From the NCBI RefSeq assembly GCF_007845645.1, contig NZ_VCQV01000008.1, positions 100,857-164,856 of the forward strand: 64,000 nt of DNA, read 5' to 3'. This stretch comes from Leekyejoonella antrihumi (lineage in GTDB: Bacteria; Actinomycetota; Actinomycetes; Actinomycetales; Dermatophilaceae). Shown piece after piece: positions 44,429-53,172 of this stretch. The position numbers were made by a program, and so were the translations under genes. A model generated the notes under the pieces. The model was not told where the DNA came from. It saw nothing but the letters and a program-made list of their open reading frames with translations, and made no database searches. Within the stretch, counting starts at the first letter, position 1. The number at the start of each line of letters is the position of its first letter.

Positions 44429-45998
44429 TCGATGACCAGTCGACGATGCGCCACCCGGCAGTCGTCCATTGCAGCTGCAGGTCGATCCGCTCCCCCGGAT
44501 CCGCGACGAGGTGCTTCGTGCCGGTGGTCGTCACGAGGTCGTAGGCCGAGCGGTCGATGGTGGCGCGCACCTGCACGCTGTCCTGGCCGCCGGGCTGCAA
44601 GGTCGCCGAACGGACCCGGAAGGTCAGTCCCCGGTAGTGGGCTCCTCGACCGGCAGCCGTTCGCAGACTGGACCGATCCCTGGAGTAGGCCGCCGAGTGG
44701 GCCGCCATCGACGCACCGAGCGCGTGCTCGTCGCCGGTGGTCCAGGCGTGCGCACGCGCTGTGACCAGTCGCTGCACCACCTCCGTGGCGTGGTCGGGCA
44801 AGGCCGCCGGACCGGCCGCCGCGCTCGATACCCCGGATGCCGATGGCGAAGGCGTAGGCGAAGCCCGTCCGTGCCCCGTCGAAGTCGTAGGCGTCCGGGT
44901 CGCGGTGCGCGCCGCATCGGGCGCGGGCGCTGCTGCCTGGTCATGGCGGTGGACCCAGGCAAGGGCGGGTGGGCCGGCAGCCGCCGCACCTGCGCAGACG
45001 ACCCCCACCGCTGCGCCGAGCGCCGCCACCCGCCGCGTGACGCGACCCCGCCACCAGGGCAGGGTCGGTTCTGCCGATGCGTGACGGGCTTCCGTCCGGG
45101 TCTCGACCTGAGCCTGCGCCCGCATCCGGCGAGTCAGTTCGAACGATGGGTCGCCATCCTCCTGTGTGCTGGCCACTCGGGCGCCGGGCGAGCCCTGCAC
45201 GGGAGCCGGCTCCGCGGTGGCGCAGTCCCAGAGCATCAGGGCGAGGTCTCCCGCCGAAGGTCGCGTCGAGGGGGTATGAGCCAGACAGGACATCACCACG
45301 TCGCGCAGCTCCCGCGACAGCTCGGGTGCCAGGTCGGCAAGATCTGGGCGCAGGACCGCCGGTTCCGGCGGAGCTCCGGTCAGAGCCGCCCACGCCACCG
45401 CACCGAGCGAATACACATCCGATGCCGGCGACGGGGTGGACCCTGCGAGAACCTCCGGTGCGGCCCACAGCTCAGTCGCCCACACCTCATCGCCCTCGAC
45501 ACCCGCGATCCGGGACACGCCGAGATCGGCGATAAGGGGCTTGCCATCGGCGGTGAGCAGGATGTTGCCCGGGCTGAGGTCGGCATGCACCAGGCCAATT
45601 CCGTGCAGGTCGTGCAGCGCCCGGGCAATCGGACACAACACCGTGACCAGCTCCCCTGGAGTGAACCGCTCGCGCGCCCGGATGCTCTGCGCGAGTGATC
45701 CGCCCTCCGCGAGCTCGGTGATCAGGACGGCTCGCGGGTCCCCGTCGTCGCCGACCTCCAGGGCGTCGACGATCCGAAGGAGGTGCGGGTGCTCGACGGC
45801 TCGAAGCAGCTCCACCTCGTGGTCGAGCTCGTCCACGCCGCCGTCGACAACCTTGGCTGCGAACCGCACTCCGTCCCCGCGTCGCACCGCCCACACCGTG
45901 CCACTACCGCCGCGCCCCAGCAGGTGCAGCACCTCATAGCCGGGCAGAGCGGGCGGCGAAGCGTGCGCAGGGTGCGACGTGCCGGTCAGATCATCCAT
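44421..45998 (-). CDS. Transmembrane Ser/Thr protein kinase
   Basis: 525 aa from the ATG at 45998. Cytosolic kinase domain with Gly loop GRGGSG (28-33), catalytic Lys K49, catalytic loop HADLSPGN (138-145, Ala in place of the usual Arg of HRD) and DLG (158-160, in place of DFG). A membrane helix follows at about 324-345, then a Ser/Thr/Pro-rich linker and an extracellular domain of about 120 residues (LPDHATEVVQRLVTARAHAWTTGD...) that may sense a ligand. The missing Arg in the catalytic loop suggests an RD-minus, constitutive or dead kinase; the essential K, D, D residues are all present. Confidence 0.85.
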   Translation of the reverse strand: MDDLTGTSHPAHASPPALPGYEVLHLLGRGGSGTVWAVRRGDGVRFAAKVVDGGVDELDHEVELLRAVEHPHLLRIVDALEVGDDGDPRAVLITELAEGGSLAQSIRARERFTPGELVTVLCPIARALHDLHGIGLVHADLSPGNILLTADGKPLIADLGVSRIAGVEGDEVWATELWAAPEVLAGSTPSPASDVYSLGAVAWAALTGAPPEPAVLRPDLADLAPELSRELRDVVMSCLAHTPSTRPSAGDLALMLWDCATAEPAPVQGSPGARVASTQEDGDPSFELTRRMRAQAQVETRTEARHASAEPTLPWWRGRVTRRVAALGAAVGVVCAGAAAAGPPALAWVHRHDQAAAPAPDAARTATRTPTTSTGHGRASPTPSPSASGVSSAAAGPAALPDHATEVVQRLVTARAHAWTTGDEHALGASMAAHSAAYSRDRSSLRTAAGRGAHYRGLTFRVRSATLQPGGQDSVQVRATIDRSAYDLVTTTGTKHLVADPGERIDLQLQWTTAGWRIVDWSSIT

Positions 45999-46060
45999 GT
46001 CCCTACCGTGGCACCACACACCGACTCGCCGACGAAGTTATCCACAGGACCGGTCTCGCC

Positions 46061-46066
46061 TACCGT
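46061..46066 (+). promoter_or_regulatory. -10 element TACCGT for leaderless citrate synthase gene
   Basis: TACCGT is followed by 6 nt and the ATG at 46073. Confidence 0.5.
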
Positions 46067-46072
46067 GGGGCC

Positions 46073-47272
46073 ATGAGCCCGACGGCCAGGAAATCGAGCG
46101 GGAACGACCTGATCGGCAGCAAGCAGGCGGCCGATCTGCTCGGCGTCCGCGTGCAGACGATCTATGCGTATGTCAGCCGCGGTCTGCTCGAGCGGGTGGG
46201 CAACACCAGCCGGCACACGGGATCCGAGTTCCGCCTCGCCGACGTGCAGGCGCTGGCTCAGCGTCATCGGCGGCAGCGCACCGGCACGTTCGAGCTCTCG
46301 ATCGACACGAGCATCACCTACCTGGACCCGTCGGGCGCCCTGCTGTTTCGTGGCCACGACGCCGTCGACCTTGCAGCACACTCCACCTTCGAGGAGACCG
46401 CAGAACTGCTCTGGCAGGTGCCACCCGGAGACTGGTCCGCCGGCCCTGCAGCGCGAAGCATCGCCGCACGCGTGGCGGGCGCAAGCACGTCCCGCACGCG
46501 CCCCTCGACACGAGTTCGCCTGGCGTGTGAGATCGCGTCTGACACAGAAAGCCTCCTTGCACTGGCCGGCGACGACGAGAGTCGGATACCCCGCGCCCTG
46601 GTCGTCGCGTCGGTGCAGTCCCTGCTGCCCGCAGAGCCCTCACCGCCGGATGGCGCGGCCGGCGTCGCCGACCGGCTTTGGTGTGCGATCGCTGCCCGAC
46701 GCCCACGCGCCGGCGAGATCGAGGCGCTGCAGGCGGCGCTGGTGCTGCTTGCGGACCACGAGCTGGCGACGTCCTCGATCGCTGCCCGTGCCGCGGCCAG
46801 CACCGGTGCCTCGGTCATCGACGCGGTGTCCGCGGGCCTGGCCACCATGGCCGGGCCACGGCACGGGCGCGCGTCCTGGGCCGGCGAGCACCTGTTGGAT
46901 CGGTCGACGCGCATAGGCGTGGCCGCAACACTCGACGAGCTTGACGGCGCTCCAGCCGGATTCGGACACGTCGTGTATCGCGAGGTCGACCCGAGAGCGG
47001 AGCACCTGCTCGACCGGCTGAGCACCTTTAGCGGCTCGTCGGTGCCCATCCTCGACGACCTCGCGCTGGAGGTCTACCGCCGGTGGCAGCTAGTGCCGAA
47101 CGTCGACATCGCACTCGCGGCGATGGTCCACGATCTCGGGCTTCCCTCCGGTTCAGGCGAGCTCATCTTCATGGTCGCGCGAATGGCCGGTCTGGCCGCC
47201 CACGCACTCGAGGAGCGGGGACACCCGATGCGGTTCCGGCCACGCGCGATCTACACCGGCCAGCAGCCCTGA
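46073..47272 (+). CDS. Citrate-synthase-like protein with N-terminal MerR-type HTH
   Basis: 399 aa. The first 70 residues are a DNA-binding helix-turn-helix (KQAADLLGVRVQTIYAYVSRGLLE, then EFRLADVQALAQRHR) fused to a citrate-synthase domain. Catalytic positions are recognisable: GPRHGRASW (first His), GFGHVVYREVDPRAEHL (second His) and LVPNVDIALAAM (Asp). Proteins of this type occur in pairs in Streptomyces. It could be a catalytically active enzyme that senses its own substrate or a regulator derived from one. It faces a second citrate-synthase gene across an IS scar. Confidence 0.85.
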   Translation: MSPTARKSSGNDLIGSKQAADLLGVRVQTIYAYVSRGLLERVGNTSRHTGSEFRLADVQALAQRHRRQRTGTFELSIDTSITYLDPSGALLFRGHDAVDLAAHSTFEETAELLWQVPPGDWSAGPAARSIAARVAGASTSRTRPSTRVRLACEIASDTESLLALAGDDESRIPRALVVASVQSLLPAEPSPPDGAAGVADRLWCAIAARRPRAGEIEALQAALVLLADHELATSSIAARAAASTGASVIDAVSAGLATMAGPRHGRASWAGEHLLDRSTRIGVAATLDELDGAPAGFGHVVYREVDPRAEHLLDRLSTFSGSSVPILDDLALEVYRRWQLVPNVDIALAAMVHDLGLPSGSGELIFMVARMAGLAAHALEERGHPMRFRPRAIYTGQQP

Positions 47273-47295
47273 TGGGCCACTCCGCCTAGGTCGTG

Positions 47296-47460
47296 TTACG
47301 AAAGTCGTTTGAGCCGGTGCTCGATGATCGTGGCGCGGACGGTGGCGGTGTATCTGAGGGCGAGCTTGTCGTGGCGGGTGGCGAGTGCTCGGTGGTGCTT
47401 GAGGATGTTGCTGCCGCACCCGACGGCGTGCCGGTCTTTGTACCGCTCGGTGTGGTCTAC
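47296..47460 (-). pseudogene. 3' remnant of an IS5-family transposase
   Basis: Minus-strand reading gives YKDRHAVGCGSNILKHHRAL and ATRHDKLALRYTATVRATII, then EHRLKRLS and a TAA stop, the C-terminus of IS5-type (DDE) transposases. The catalytic core and the 5' part are absent. Just beyond, the plus strand reads VVYDKHARTFLGGTLLATTV, possibly the end of a second transposase. The scar lies exactly between the two citrate-synthase genes. Confidence 0.7.
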
Positions 47461-47542
47461 GACAAACACGCCCGCACCTTCCTCGGCGGCACGCTCTTGG
47501 CAACAACCGTCAGCTACCTCAACTCACGAGGAGGCGTACTCA

Positions 47543-48712
47543 TTAGACCTCATCCGGCACCGGCACGGGGGCCGCCGGTCCGGTGTATCGGGAGCTCGGC
47601 CGGAAGATCTTGCGGCCACGGCTCTGCTCCAGGATGTGCGCTGTCCAGCCGATGACCCGGCTCGCGGCGAACGTCGCGGTGAACATCTCGGCAGGGACAC
47701 CGCAGGCCTGCATGACGACTCCCGCGTAGTACTCCACGTTGGCGCGCAGCGGTCGATCCGGCTTCGCCTCGTCCAGCACCTTCACCACCTCCGACTCCAC
47801 CTCGACGGCGAGCCGCGCCAGCGGCGTGTCGAGCTCGATCGCGGTCTCCTTCAACAGCTCCGACCGCGGGTCGAGGCCGCGATACACCGCGTGCCCGAAG
47901 CCCATCAGCCGCTCACCACGGGCCAGCCGGTGGCAGGCCCACTCCTGCGCCCGGTCGGCTGTCCCGATCTCGTCGAGCGCCGCAAGTGCACGACTCGGCG
48001 CCCCACCGTGCAGCGGCCCGGAGAGCGCACCGATCGCGCCGACGACGCACGCCGGCAGATCCGCGCCGGTGGAGGCGATCACGCGGGCCGTGAACGTCGA
48101 CGCGTTCAGCCCGTGATCGATGGTCAGGCACAGATAGCGGCTGAGCGCCGCGACGTGCTCCGAGGCCGGCTCAGCGCCATTCAGCATCCACAGGTAGCTG
48201 CCGACGAAGCCCAGGTCGGGTCGTGGATCTCTCGGCGTCCCACCATGGCTCAACGTGTGTGCCGCAGTGACGAGCCACGGCACGACGGCCGCGGTCTGCA
48301 GTGCGGCACACTGCTTGTCCGCGTCATTGCTGTCCCACAGCGGCGCCGCACCGATGAGTTCGCCGAAGGCCGAGACCGCCGTCCGCAGCGTGCCGAGCGG
48401 AATGGTCGAGTGCCCGCAGCGCACGACTTCGACCAACCGCCGGCGCAGGTCTGGGGAAAGATCCGCCGCACTCGCGAGCTCGACTCGCCAGCGACTCGAC
48501 TCCTCTGAATCGGGCAGCGAGCCACGAATCAGCAGGTGCCACACGTCCTCGATGCTTCTCCGACGCGCGAGCTCGGTCGCGTCGAACTGCCGGTAGTGAA
48601 AGAACCCCTCGCCACCTCGCACGTCACCGATCTCGGTGTCGACGACGGAGACTCCGGCCAGCCCGGCCGGCGCGATGAGTGGTGCGGTGGGTGTGGTGTT
48701 GTCGGTGTCCAT
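47543..48712 (-). CDS. Citrate synthase / methylcitrate synthase-like protein
   Basis: 389 aa from the ATG at 48712 (MDTDNTTP); the longer frame to 48985 is not supported. It has the citrate-synthase fold, with GALSGPLHGGAPSRAL (first catalytic His), ERLMGFGHAVYRGLDPRSE (second His) and LRANVEYYAGVVMQA where the usual Asp is Glu. It condenses acetyl-CoA or propionyl-CoA with oxaloacetate. Its 3' end abuts the IS scar. The pair with the HTH-bearing gene suggests a two-component citrate-synthase unit. Confidence 0.85.
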   Translation of the reverse strand: MDTDNTTPTAPLIAPAGLAGVSVVDTEIGDVRGGEGFFHYRQFDATELARRRSIEDVWHLLIRGSLPDSEESSRWRVELASAADLSPDLRRRLVEVVRCGHSTIPLGTLRTAVSAFGELIGAAPLWDSNDADKQCAALQTAAVVPWLVTAAHTLSHGGTPRDPRPDLGFVGSYLWMLNGAEPASEHVAALSRYLCLTIDHGLNASTFTARVIASTGADLPACVVGAIGALSGPLHGGAPSRALAALDEIGTADRAQEWACHRLARGERLMGFGHAVYRGLDPRSELLKETAIELDTPLARLAVEVESEVVKVLDEAKPDRPLRANVEYYAGVVMQACGVPAEMFTATFAASRVIGWTAHILEQSRGRKIFRPSSRYTGPAAPVPVPDEV

Positions 48713-48748
48713 ACCTGGAGCGTGCGAGTCCCCGTGCCACCGGTCAAT

Positions 48749-48763
48749 GTTGATTGAGTCAAC
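48749..48763. promoter_or_regulatory. Candidate operator GTTGA-N5-TCAAC
   Basis: A dyad with GTTGA and TCAAC arms lies 37-51 bp upstream of the citrate-synthase start at 48712, with further TTGA half-sites next to it. The HTH-bearing neighbour is a natural candidate to bind it; this is untested. Confidence 0.4.
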
Positions 48764-48983
48764 GTCGCACCCGGCCGAGGGAGTTCTCCACAGCGCGGGC
48801 GCGAAACTGACTCTGGCGGAGCACAATGGCGGACCGCTATCCTGCGTTTGAAGGGATTTGTTCCGGTCGTCACCGGCGCGGCCTGGACAGCAATAGAAGG
48901 CAGGCAGGAAGAGCGGCCCGCTCCGGGGAAAAACTGAGGCAGAACACGCCGCCCGTGCCCTGCGGATCGCAGAGGAGATTGCC

Positions 48984-49913
48984 ATGCCACACCTGCCAAC
49001 TCGCCGATCAATGGCGGACTTGGACCACGGCGGACGGACTCGAGCCGCCTCAGCTCACGGAACCATCAGGGGGTGGCTCACTCGGTTGGTCGTGCTACTC
49101 GCGGCCGTCGCCCTGATCGAGGCCACGTCCGCGGCGCCGGCGCTCGCCAGCCAGCCCCGTCATCCCGCCCAGTACTACCTCTCGCTCGGCGACTCGCTGG
49201 CTTTCGGGTACCAGCCGAACCAGGTCGACACCAACCCGGCCAACTTCCGCAGCTACGCGGAGGACTACGCCGCCTTCACTCCGCGGCTGCGACTGGTCAA
49301 CTACGGGTGTCCCAGTGAGACGACCGGCACCTTCATCAATGGCGGCTGCCCGTGGACCGCGACGGACCATCTTCCGCTGCACAACTCCTACGGCACGGCC
49401 ACCTCACAGCTGGGCGCCACGGAGGCGTTCCTGACGGCACACCGCGGTCAGGTGTCGCTGGTCAGCCTCGACCTCGGCAACAACGACCTGCTCGCCCTGG
49501 TCTACGGCTGCGAGGCCGGCGAGCCCAGCAACCTGCTGACGTGCATCGAAACCGGACTGCCGGGGACCCTCTCCACCATGGCGACCAACCTCGGCAGGAT
49601 CCTCGCCACCGTGCACCAACTGGCGCCGAACGCGCAGATCGCGCTGTTCAACCTCTACAACCCCCTGGCCCTTGCACTGCCCGGCAGCGACGCACTGATT
49701 GCGGTCGTCAACCAGCAGCTCGCGAAGCTGGCGACGGCGTATGACGCTCGGCTCGTCAACGCCTTCGGCGCCATCAACATCAAGGCAGGGTCATTCGCCG
49801 AGAAGATATCGGTCTGCGTGCTGACCTGGGAGTGCACAAGCAAACCGAACATTCACCCGACCACCTTGGGCTACTTCGCCCTCACCGGAGCGCTGGCCAG
49901 GGCCGTCCGCTGA
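48984..49913 (+). CDS. Secreted SGNH/GDSL hydrolase
   Basis: 309 aa from the ATG at 48984 with AGAGGAGA upstream. A long basic N-terminus leads to a hydrophobic signal segment (LTRLVVLLAAVALIEATSAAPALA). Block I is YYLSLGDSLAFGYQPNQ (catalytic Ser), block III SLDLGNNDLLAL (Asn), and block V PNIHPTTLGY with the Asp/His pair variant. It should be an extracellular esterase or lipase. TATCCT at 48838-48843 could be the -10, leaving a 5' UTR of about 140 nt. Confidence 0.85.
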   Translation: MPHLPTRRSMADLDHGGRTRAASAHGTIRGWLTRLVVLLAAVALIEATSAAPALASQPRHPAQYYLSLGDSLAFGYQPNQVDTNPANFRSYAEDYAAFTPRLRLVNYGCPSETTGTFINGGCPWTATDHLPLHNSYGTATSQLGATEAFLTAHRGQVSLVSLDLGNNDLLALVYGCEAGEPSNLLTCIETGLPGTLSTMATNLGRILATVHQLAPNAQIALFNLYNPLALALPGSDALIAVVNQQLAKLATAYDARLVNAFGAINIKAGSFAEKISVCVLTWECTSKPNIHPTTLGYFALTGALARAVR

Positions 49914-49934
49914 GACCCGGTCGTTCGTGCGGCG

Positions 49935-49940
49935 TAGCCT
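49935..49940 (+). promoter_or_regulatory. -10 element TAGCCT for leaderless lipB
   Basis: TAGCCT is followed by 6 nt and the ATG at 49947. Confidence 0.55.
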
Positions 49941-49946
49941 TCGTCC

Positions 49947-50579
49947 ATGCGCATCGAGCATCTCGGATTCGACCCGGACTTCGTCGACTACCAGCAGGCG
50001 TGGGAGTCCCAGCGCGAGCTGCACGCCCGCGTCGTGGCCGGTGAGACACCCGACACCACGCTGCTGCTCGAGCACGCAAAGGTCTACACGGCAGGCAAGC
50101 GCACGGCGCCGCACGAACGCCCCTTCGACGGCACCCCTGTCATCGATGTCGACCGCGGGGGCAAGATCACCTGGCACGGCCCGGGCCAGCTGGTCGGCTA
50201 CCCGATCCTGCATCTGCCCGACCCGATCGACGTCGTTGCCTACGTGCGACGACTGGAACAGATGATGATCGAGGTATGCGGTGACCTGGGTGTCGCGACC
50301 GGGCGGGTCAAGGGTCGCAGCGGGGTGTGGCTGGAGGCGACCGGCACCCGGCCGGAGCGCAAGATCGGCCAGATCGGCATACGGGTGAGCCAGGGGGTGA
50401 CGATGCACGGTTTTGCCCTCAACTGCGACTGTGACCTGTCGTGGGCCCAGGTCATCGTGCCGTGCGGCATCCCCGACGCCGGTGTGACCAGCCTCAGCGA
50501 GGAGACCGGACGCGACGTGACCGTCGCCGAGGTGCTGCCCTACCTCGAGAAGCGTCTGCCCGAGATCGTCACCGTCTGA
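49947..50579 (+). CDS. lipB: Octanoyltransferase
   Basis: 210 aa. Transfers octanoate from octanoyl-ACP to the lipoyl domains of E2 and H proteins, the first step of lipoate assembly. The motif [19 protein letters not shown], the lysine-containing [21 protein letters not shown] and the catalytic Cys C173 in [15 protein letters not shown] are complete. It serves SucB and GcvH-type proteins; lipA follows after 95 bp. Confidence 0.95.
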   Translation: MRIEHLGFDPDFVDYQQAWESQRELHARVVAGETPDTTLLLEHAKVYTAGKRTAPHERPFDGTPVIDVDRGGKITWHGPGQLVGYPILHLPDPIDVVAYVRRLEQMMIEVCGDLGVATGRVKGRSGVWLEATGTRPERKIGQIGIRVSQGVTMHGFALNCDCDLSWAQVIVPCGIPDAGVTSLSEETGRDVTVAEVLPYLEKRLPEIVTV

Positions 50580-50674
50580 CTGAGCCGCCGGGCCGTCGAC
50601 GGATCCGGTCGGCGTACCCTGAATACCGGTTCCTGACCAAAAGTCCGTGTGATCCCGCCACAAAGGAGTCAACT

Positions 50675-51700
50675 GTGACCGTCGCCCCCGAGGGCCGCCG
50701 CATGCTTCGCGTCGAGGCGCGCAACTCTGAGACTCCCATCGAGCGCAAGCCGAGCTGGATTCGCACGACCGCGAAGATGGGCCCGGCCTACACCTCGTTG
50801 CACTCCATGGTGAAGTCCAAGGGGCTCCACACGGTGTGCCAGGAGGCCGGCTGCCCCAACATCTTCGAGTGCTGGGAGGACCGCGAGGCGACCTTCCTCA
50901 TCGGCGGCGACGTGTGCACCCGTCGCTGCGACTTCTGCGACATCGCCACCGGTCGGCCGACCGAGCTGGACCTGGACGAGCCGCGTCGCGTCGCGGAGTC
51001 GATTCGGGAGATGGACCTGCGCTACTGCACGGTGACCGGCGTCGCCCGTGATGACCAGCCGGACGGCGCGGCCGGGTTGTATGCCGAGACGATCCGACAG
51101 ATCCACGCGCTCAACCCGAACACCGGCGTGGAGATCCTGCCGCCGGACTTCGGAGCCAAGCCCGAGCTCGTGGGGCAGCTCTTCGAGGCCGGCCCGGAGG
51201 TCTTCGCGCACAACCTCGAGACGGTGCCGCGCATCTTCAAGCGCATCCGACCCGCATTCACCTACGAGAAGTCACTGCGGGTGCTCACGATGGCCAAGGA
51301 GGCGGGGCAGATCACCAAGTCCAACCTGATCCTCGGCATGGGCGAGGAGGACCACGAGATCGAGGAGGCGCTGCACGACCTGCACGACGCGGGCTGCGAC
51401 CTGCTCACGATCACGCAGTACCTGCGTCCCTCTCCGCTGCACCATCCGATCGACCGCTGGGTGAAGCCGCAGGAGTTCGTACACTGGTCGGATCTGGCCG
51501 AGGAGATCGGTTTCAAGGGCGTCATGAGCGGCCCGCTGGTCCGTTCGTCCTACCGGGCCGGGCGCCTCTACGCACAGGCCATGCGGCGATCCGGGCGTGA
51601 GCTGCCAGAGAACCTGACGCATCTCGCCGCCGCCGCGAGCTCACCCGCTCGACAGGAGGCGGCGTCGCTCGTGGAATCGCGGCTGTCCGAAGTATCCTAG
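50675..51700 (+). CDS. lipA: Lipoyl synthase (radical SAM)
   Basis: 341 aa from the GTG at 50675 with AAAGGAG upstream. It inserts two sulfurs into the octanoyl chain on E2 proteins. Auxiliary cluster Cys motif [12 protein letters not shown] and radical-SAM motif CTRRCDFC are complete, as is the C-terminal [12 protein letters not shown]. Needs Fe-S cluster repair, which links it loosely to erpA. TACCCT at 50615-50620 may be its -10. Confidence 0.95.
   Translation: MTVAPEGRRMLRVEARNSETPIERKPSWIRTTAKMGPAYTSLHSMVKSKGLHTVCQEAGCPNIFECWEDREATFLIGGDVCTRRCDFCDIATGRPTELDLDEPRRVAESIREMDLRYCTVTGVARDDQPDGAAGLYAETIRQIHALNPNTGVEILPPDFGAKPELVGQLFEAGPEVFAHNLETVPRIFKRIRPAFTYEKSLRVLTMAKEAGQITKSNLILGMGEEDHEIEEALHDLHDAGCDLLTITQYLRPSPLHHPIDRWVKPQEFVHWSDLAEEIGFKGVMSGPLVRSSYRAGRLYAQAMRRSGRELPENLTHLAAAASSPARQEAASLVESRLSEVS
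51693..51698 (+). promoter_or_regulatory. -10 element TATCCT for leaderless DUF4191 gene
   Basis: TATCCT, overlapping the lipA 3' end, is followed by 7 nt and the ATG at 51706. Confidence 0.55.
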
Positions 51701-51705
51701 AAGTT

Positions 51706-52473
51706 ATGGCCCGTTCGAAGGACTCATCCAAGACGAAGAAGTCGCCCAAGCCCCCGCGTCAGCGCGGGAAGTTTGCCGAGCGCATCGACCAGTTCAAGAC
51801 GCTCTACCAGAATGCGCGCAAGCAGAACCCGCGGGTTCCGTGGTACCTGCTGGGGACCTTCCTGGTCGGCCTGGTCGTCTTCATCGTCATCGGCCTGGTG
51901 TGGGGTCACCCGATCTACTTCACGATCCTCGGCGTCTTCTTCGGCGCCCTGCTCGCCCTGGTTGTCTTCGGACGGCTGGCCGAGCGCTCGGCCTACGCCT
52001 CGCTCGAGGGGCAGCCGGGGGCGACAAGTGCCGCGATGGGCGCGCTGCGCAAGGGCTGGCGCTATGAGCAGGAGCCGGTCGCTGCCGACGGCGGTCGCGC
52101 CCGCAGCATGAGCGAGATCAATCAGGCCGCGATGGTATTCCGGGCGGTGGGCAAACCGGGTGTGGTCCTCATCGGTGAGGGTCCGAAGGGCGCCACGACG
52201 CGACTGCTGAACTCCGAGAGCAAGCGCATCGCTCGCGTCGCCGGGCCCGAGGTGCCGGTGCACACGCTGCGGGTCGGCGAGGGCGAGGACACCGTGCGAG
52301 TCGCCAAGCTGGTCAAGACGATGAACAAGCTCGACAAGAAGCTCACCGATGCCGAGGTCACCGCCGTCACCAAGCGACTGCGCGCGCTCGGCGCGGCCAA
52401 GCCGCCGATCCCCAAGGGCTACGACCCGCGGAACGCCCCGCGAATGGACCGGAAGGCGATGCGCGGGCGCTGA
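51706..52473 (+). CDS. DUF4191 membrane protein
   Basis: 255 aa. Basic N-terminus (MARSKDSSKTKKSPKPPRQR), two adjacent membrane helices (WYLLGTFLVGLVVFIVIGLVWG and YFTILGVFFGALLALVVFG) and a soluble C-terminal domain (RSMSEINQAAMVFRAVGKPGVVLIGEGP). This is the conserved actinobacterial family found next to lipA; function unknown. Confidence 0.9.
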   Translation: MARSKDSSKTKKSPKPPRQRGKFAERIDQFKTLYQNARKQNPRVPWYLLGTFLVGLVVFIVIGLVWGHPIYFTILGVFFGALLALVVFGRLAERSAYASLEGQPGATSAAMGALRKGWRYEQEPVAADGGRARSMSEINQAAMVFRAVGKPGVVLIGEGPKGATTRLLNSESKRIARVAGPEVPVHTLRVGEGEDTVRVAKLVKTMNKLDKKLTDAEVTAVTKRLRALGAAKPPIPKGYDPRNAPRMDRKAMRGR

Positions 52474-52487
52474 GCCGCGCCAGCCCC

Positions 52488-52949
52488 TCAGCGGGTGCGG
52501 GTGATGATGGTGCCCGCCAGGCGGTCGTGCAGCCCGCGCTGGTCGCCGTCCCACACGGCCGCGGGGATGACCAGGCACAGCAGCAGGCTGCGCGCGGCGA
52601 TGAATAGCGGGTTCGACATGGTGCCGTCGAGCCGGGTCACGCGTAGGCCCATGATGCGATGGCCCATCGTCGTGCCGAGGGTGCCGACCAGCAGCAGGTT
52701 CTCGACGAAGAAGACCAGCAGCGGCTCGAATCCGGTGAGGCCGGACTGCCCGTTGTGGTACCCGAGGAGTGCGTAGGAGATCAGCAGGCACAAGGCCCAG
52801 TCGATGATCAGGGCCAGCAGGCGGCGGCCGATCGACGCAACCGCGCCGCGCCCCGACTCGGGACGACCGAGGCGTTGGCCGGGCCAGTCCTGGTCGCTGG
52901 AGGTCGGAGGGCCCTCGAGCCAGGAGCCCAGTTCATCGCGATTGACCAC
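52488..52949 (-). CDS. RDD family membrane protein
   Basis: 153 aa. After a Pro/Gly-rich cytosolic start, the RDD core begins at ASIGRRLLALIIDWALCLLI and continues with LLLVGTLGTTMGHRIMGLRVTRLDG and a final helix. Family of small membrane proteins of unclear function, sometimes linked to ion exchange. Convergent with DUF4191 and divergent from glnA. Confidence 0.9.
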   Translation of the reverse strand: MVNRDELGSWLEGPPTSSDQDWPGQRLGRPESGRGAVASIGRRLLALIIDWALCLLISYALLGYHNGQSGLTGFEPLLVFFVENLLLVGTLGTTMGHRIMGLRVTRLDGTMSNPLFIAARSLLLCLVIPAAVWDGDQRGLHDRLAGTIITRTR

Positions 52950-53057
52950 GGCGTCAGGCTAGACGCCGTGGCTGAGCGCCCCTCACCTACCCACCGGTCC
53001 ACCGGTGACGCACCGGTCCAGCACCTGGCCGCCTGCCCGTTGCCACCCGACTGACGC

Positions 53058-53095
53058 GTAACATTCGTGAAACATTTCAGTCACGGCCGGGTAAT
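53058..53095. promoter_or_regulatory. GlnR double box upstream of glnA
   Basis: GTAAC-n6-GAAAC-n6-GTCAC-n6-GTAAT: four 5-bp half-sites with exact 6-bp spacers, the consensus of the actinobacterial nitrogen regulator GlnR. A TAGATT -10 lies at 53106-53111, so the box is in the position used for activation. glnA starts at 53173. Confidence 0.9.
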
Positions 53096-53172
53096 GGACA
53101 CCCGGTAGATTCGAATGGACACGTGGTCCGCCGATGTGAGCACGTGGTACCCGATCCATGGAGGATTGATTC

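Noticed and set aside
48844..48983. Cyclic-di-AMP (ydaO-type) or other riboswitch in the leader of the SGNH hydrolase gene
   Set aside because: The leader is long enough but lacks the conserved core sequences I know for that class.
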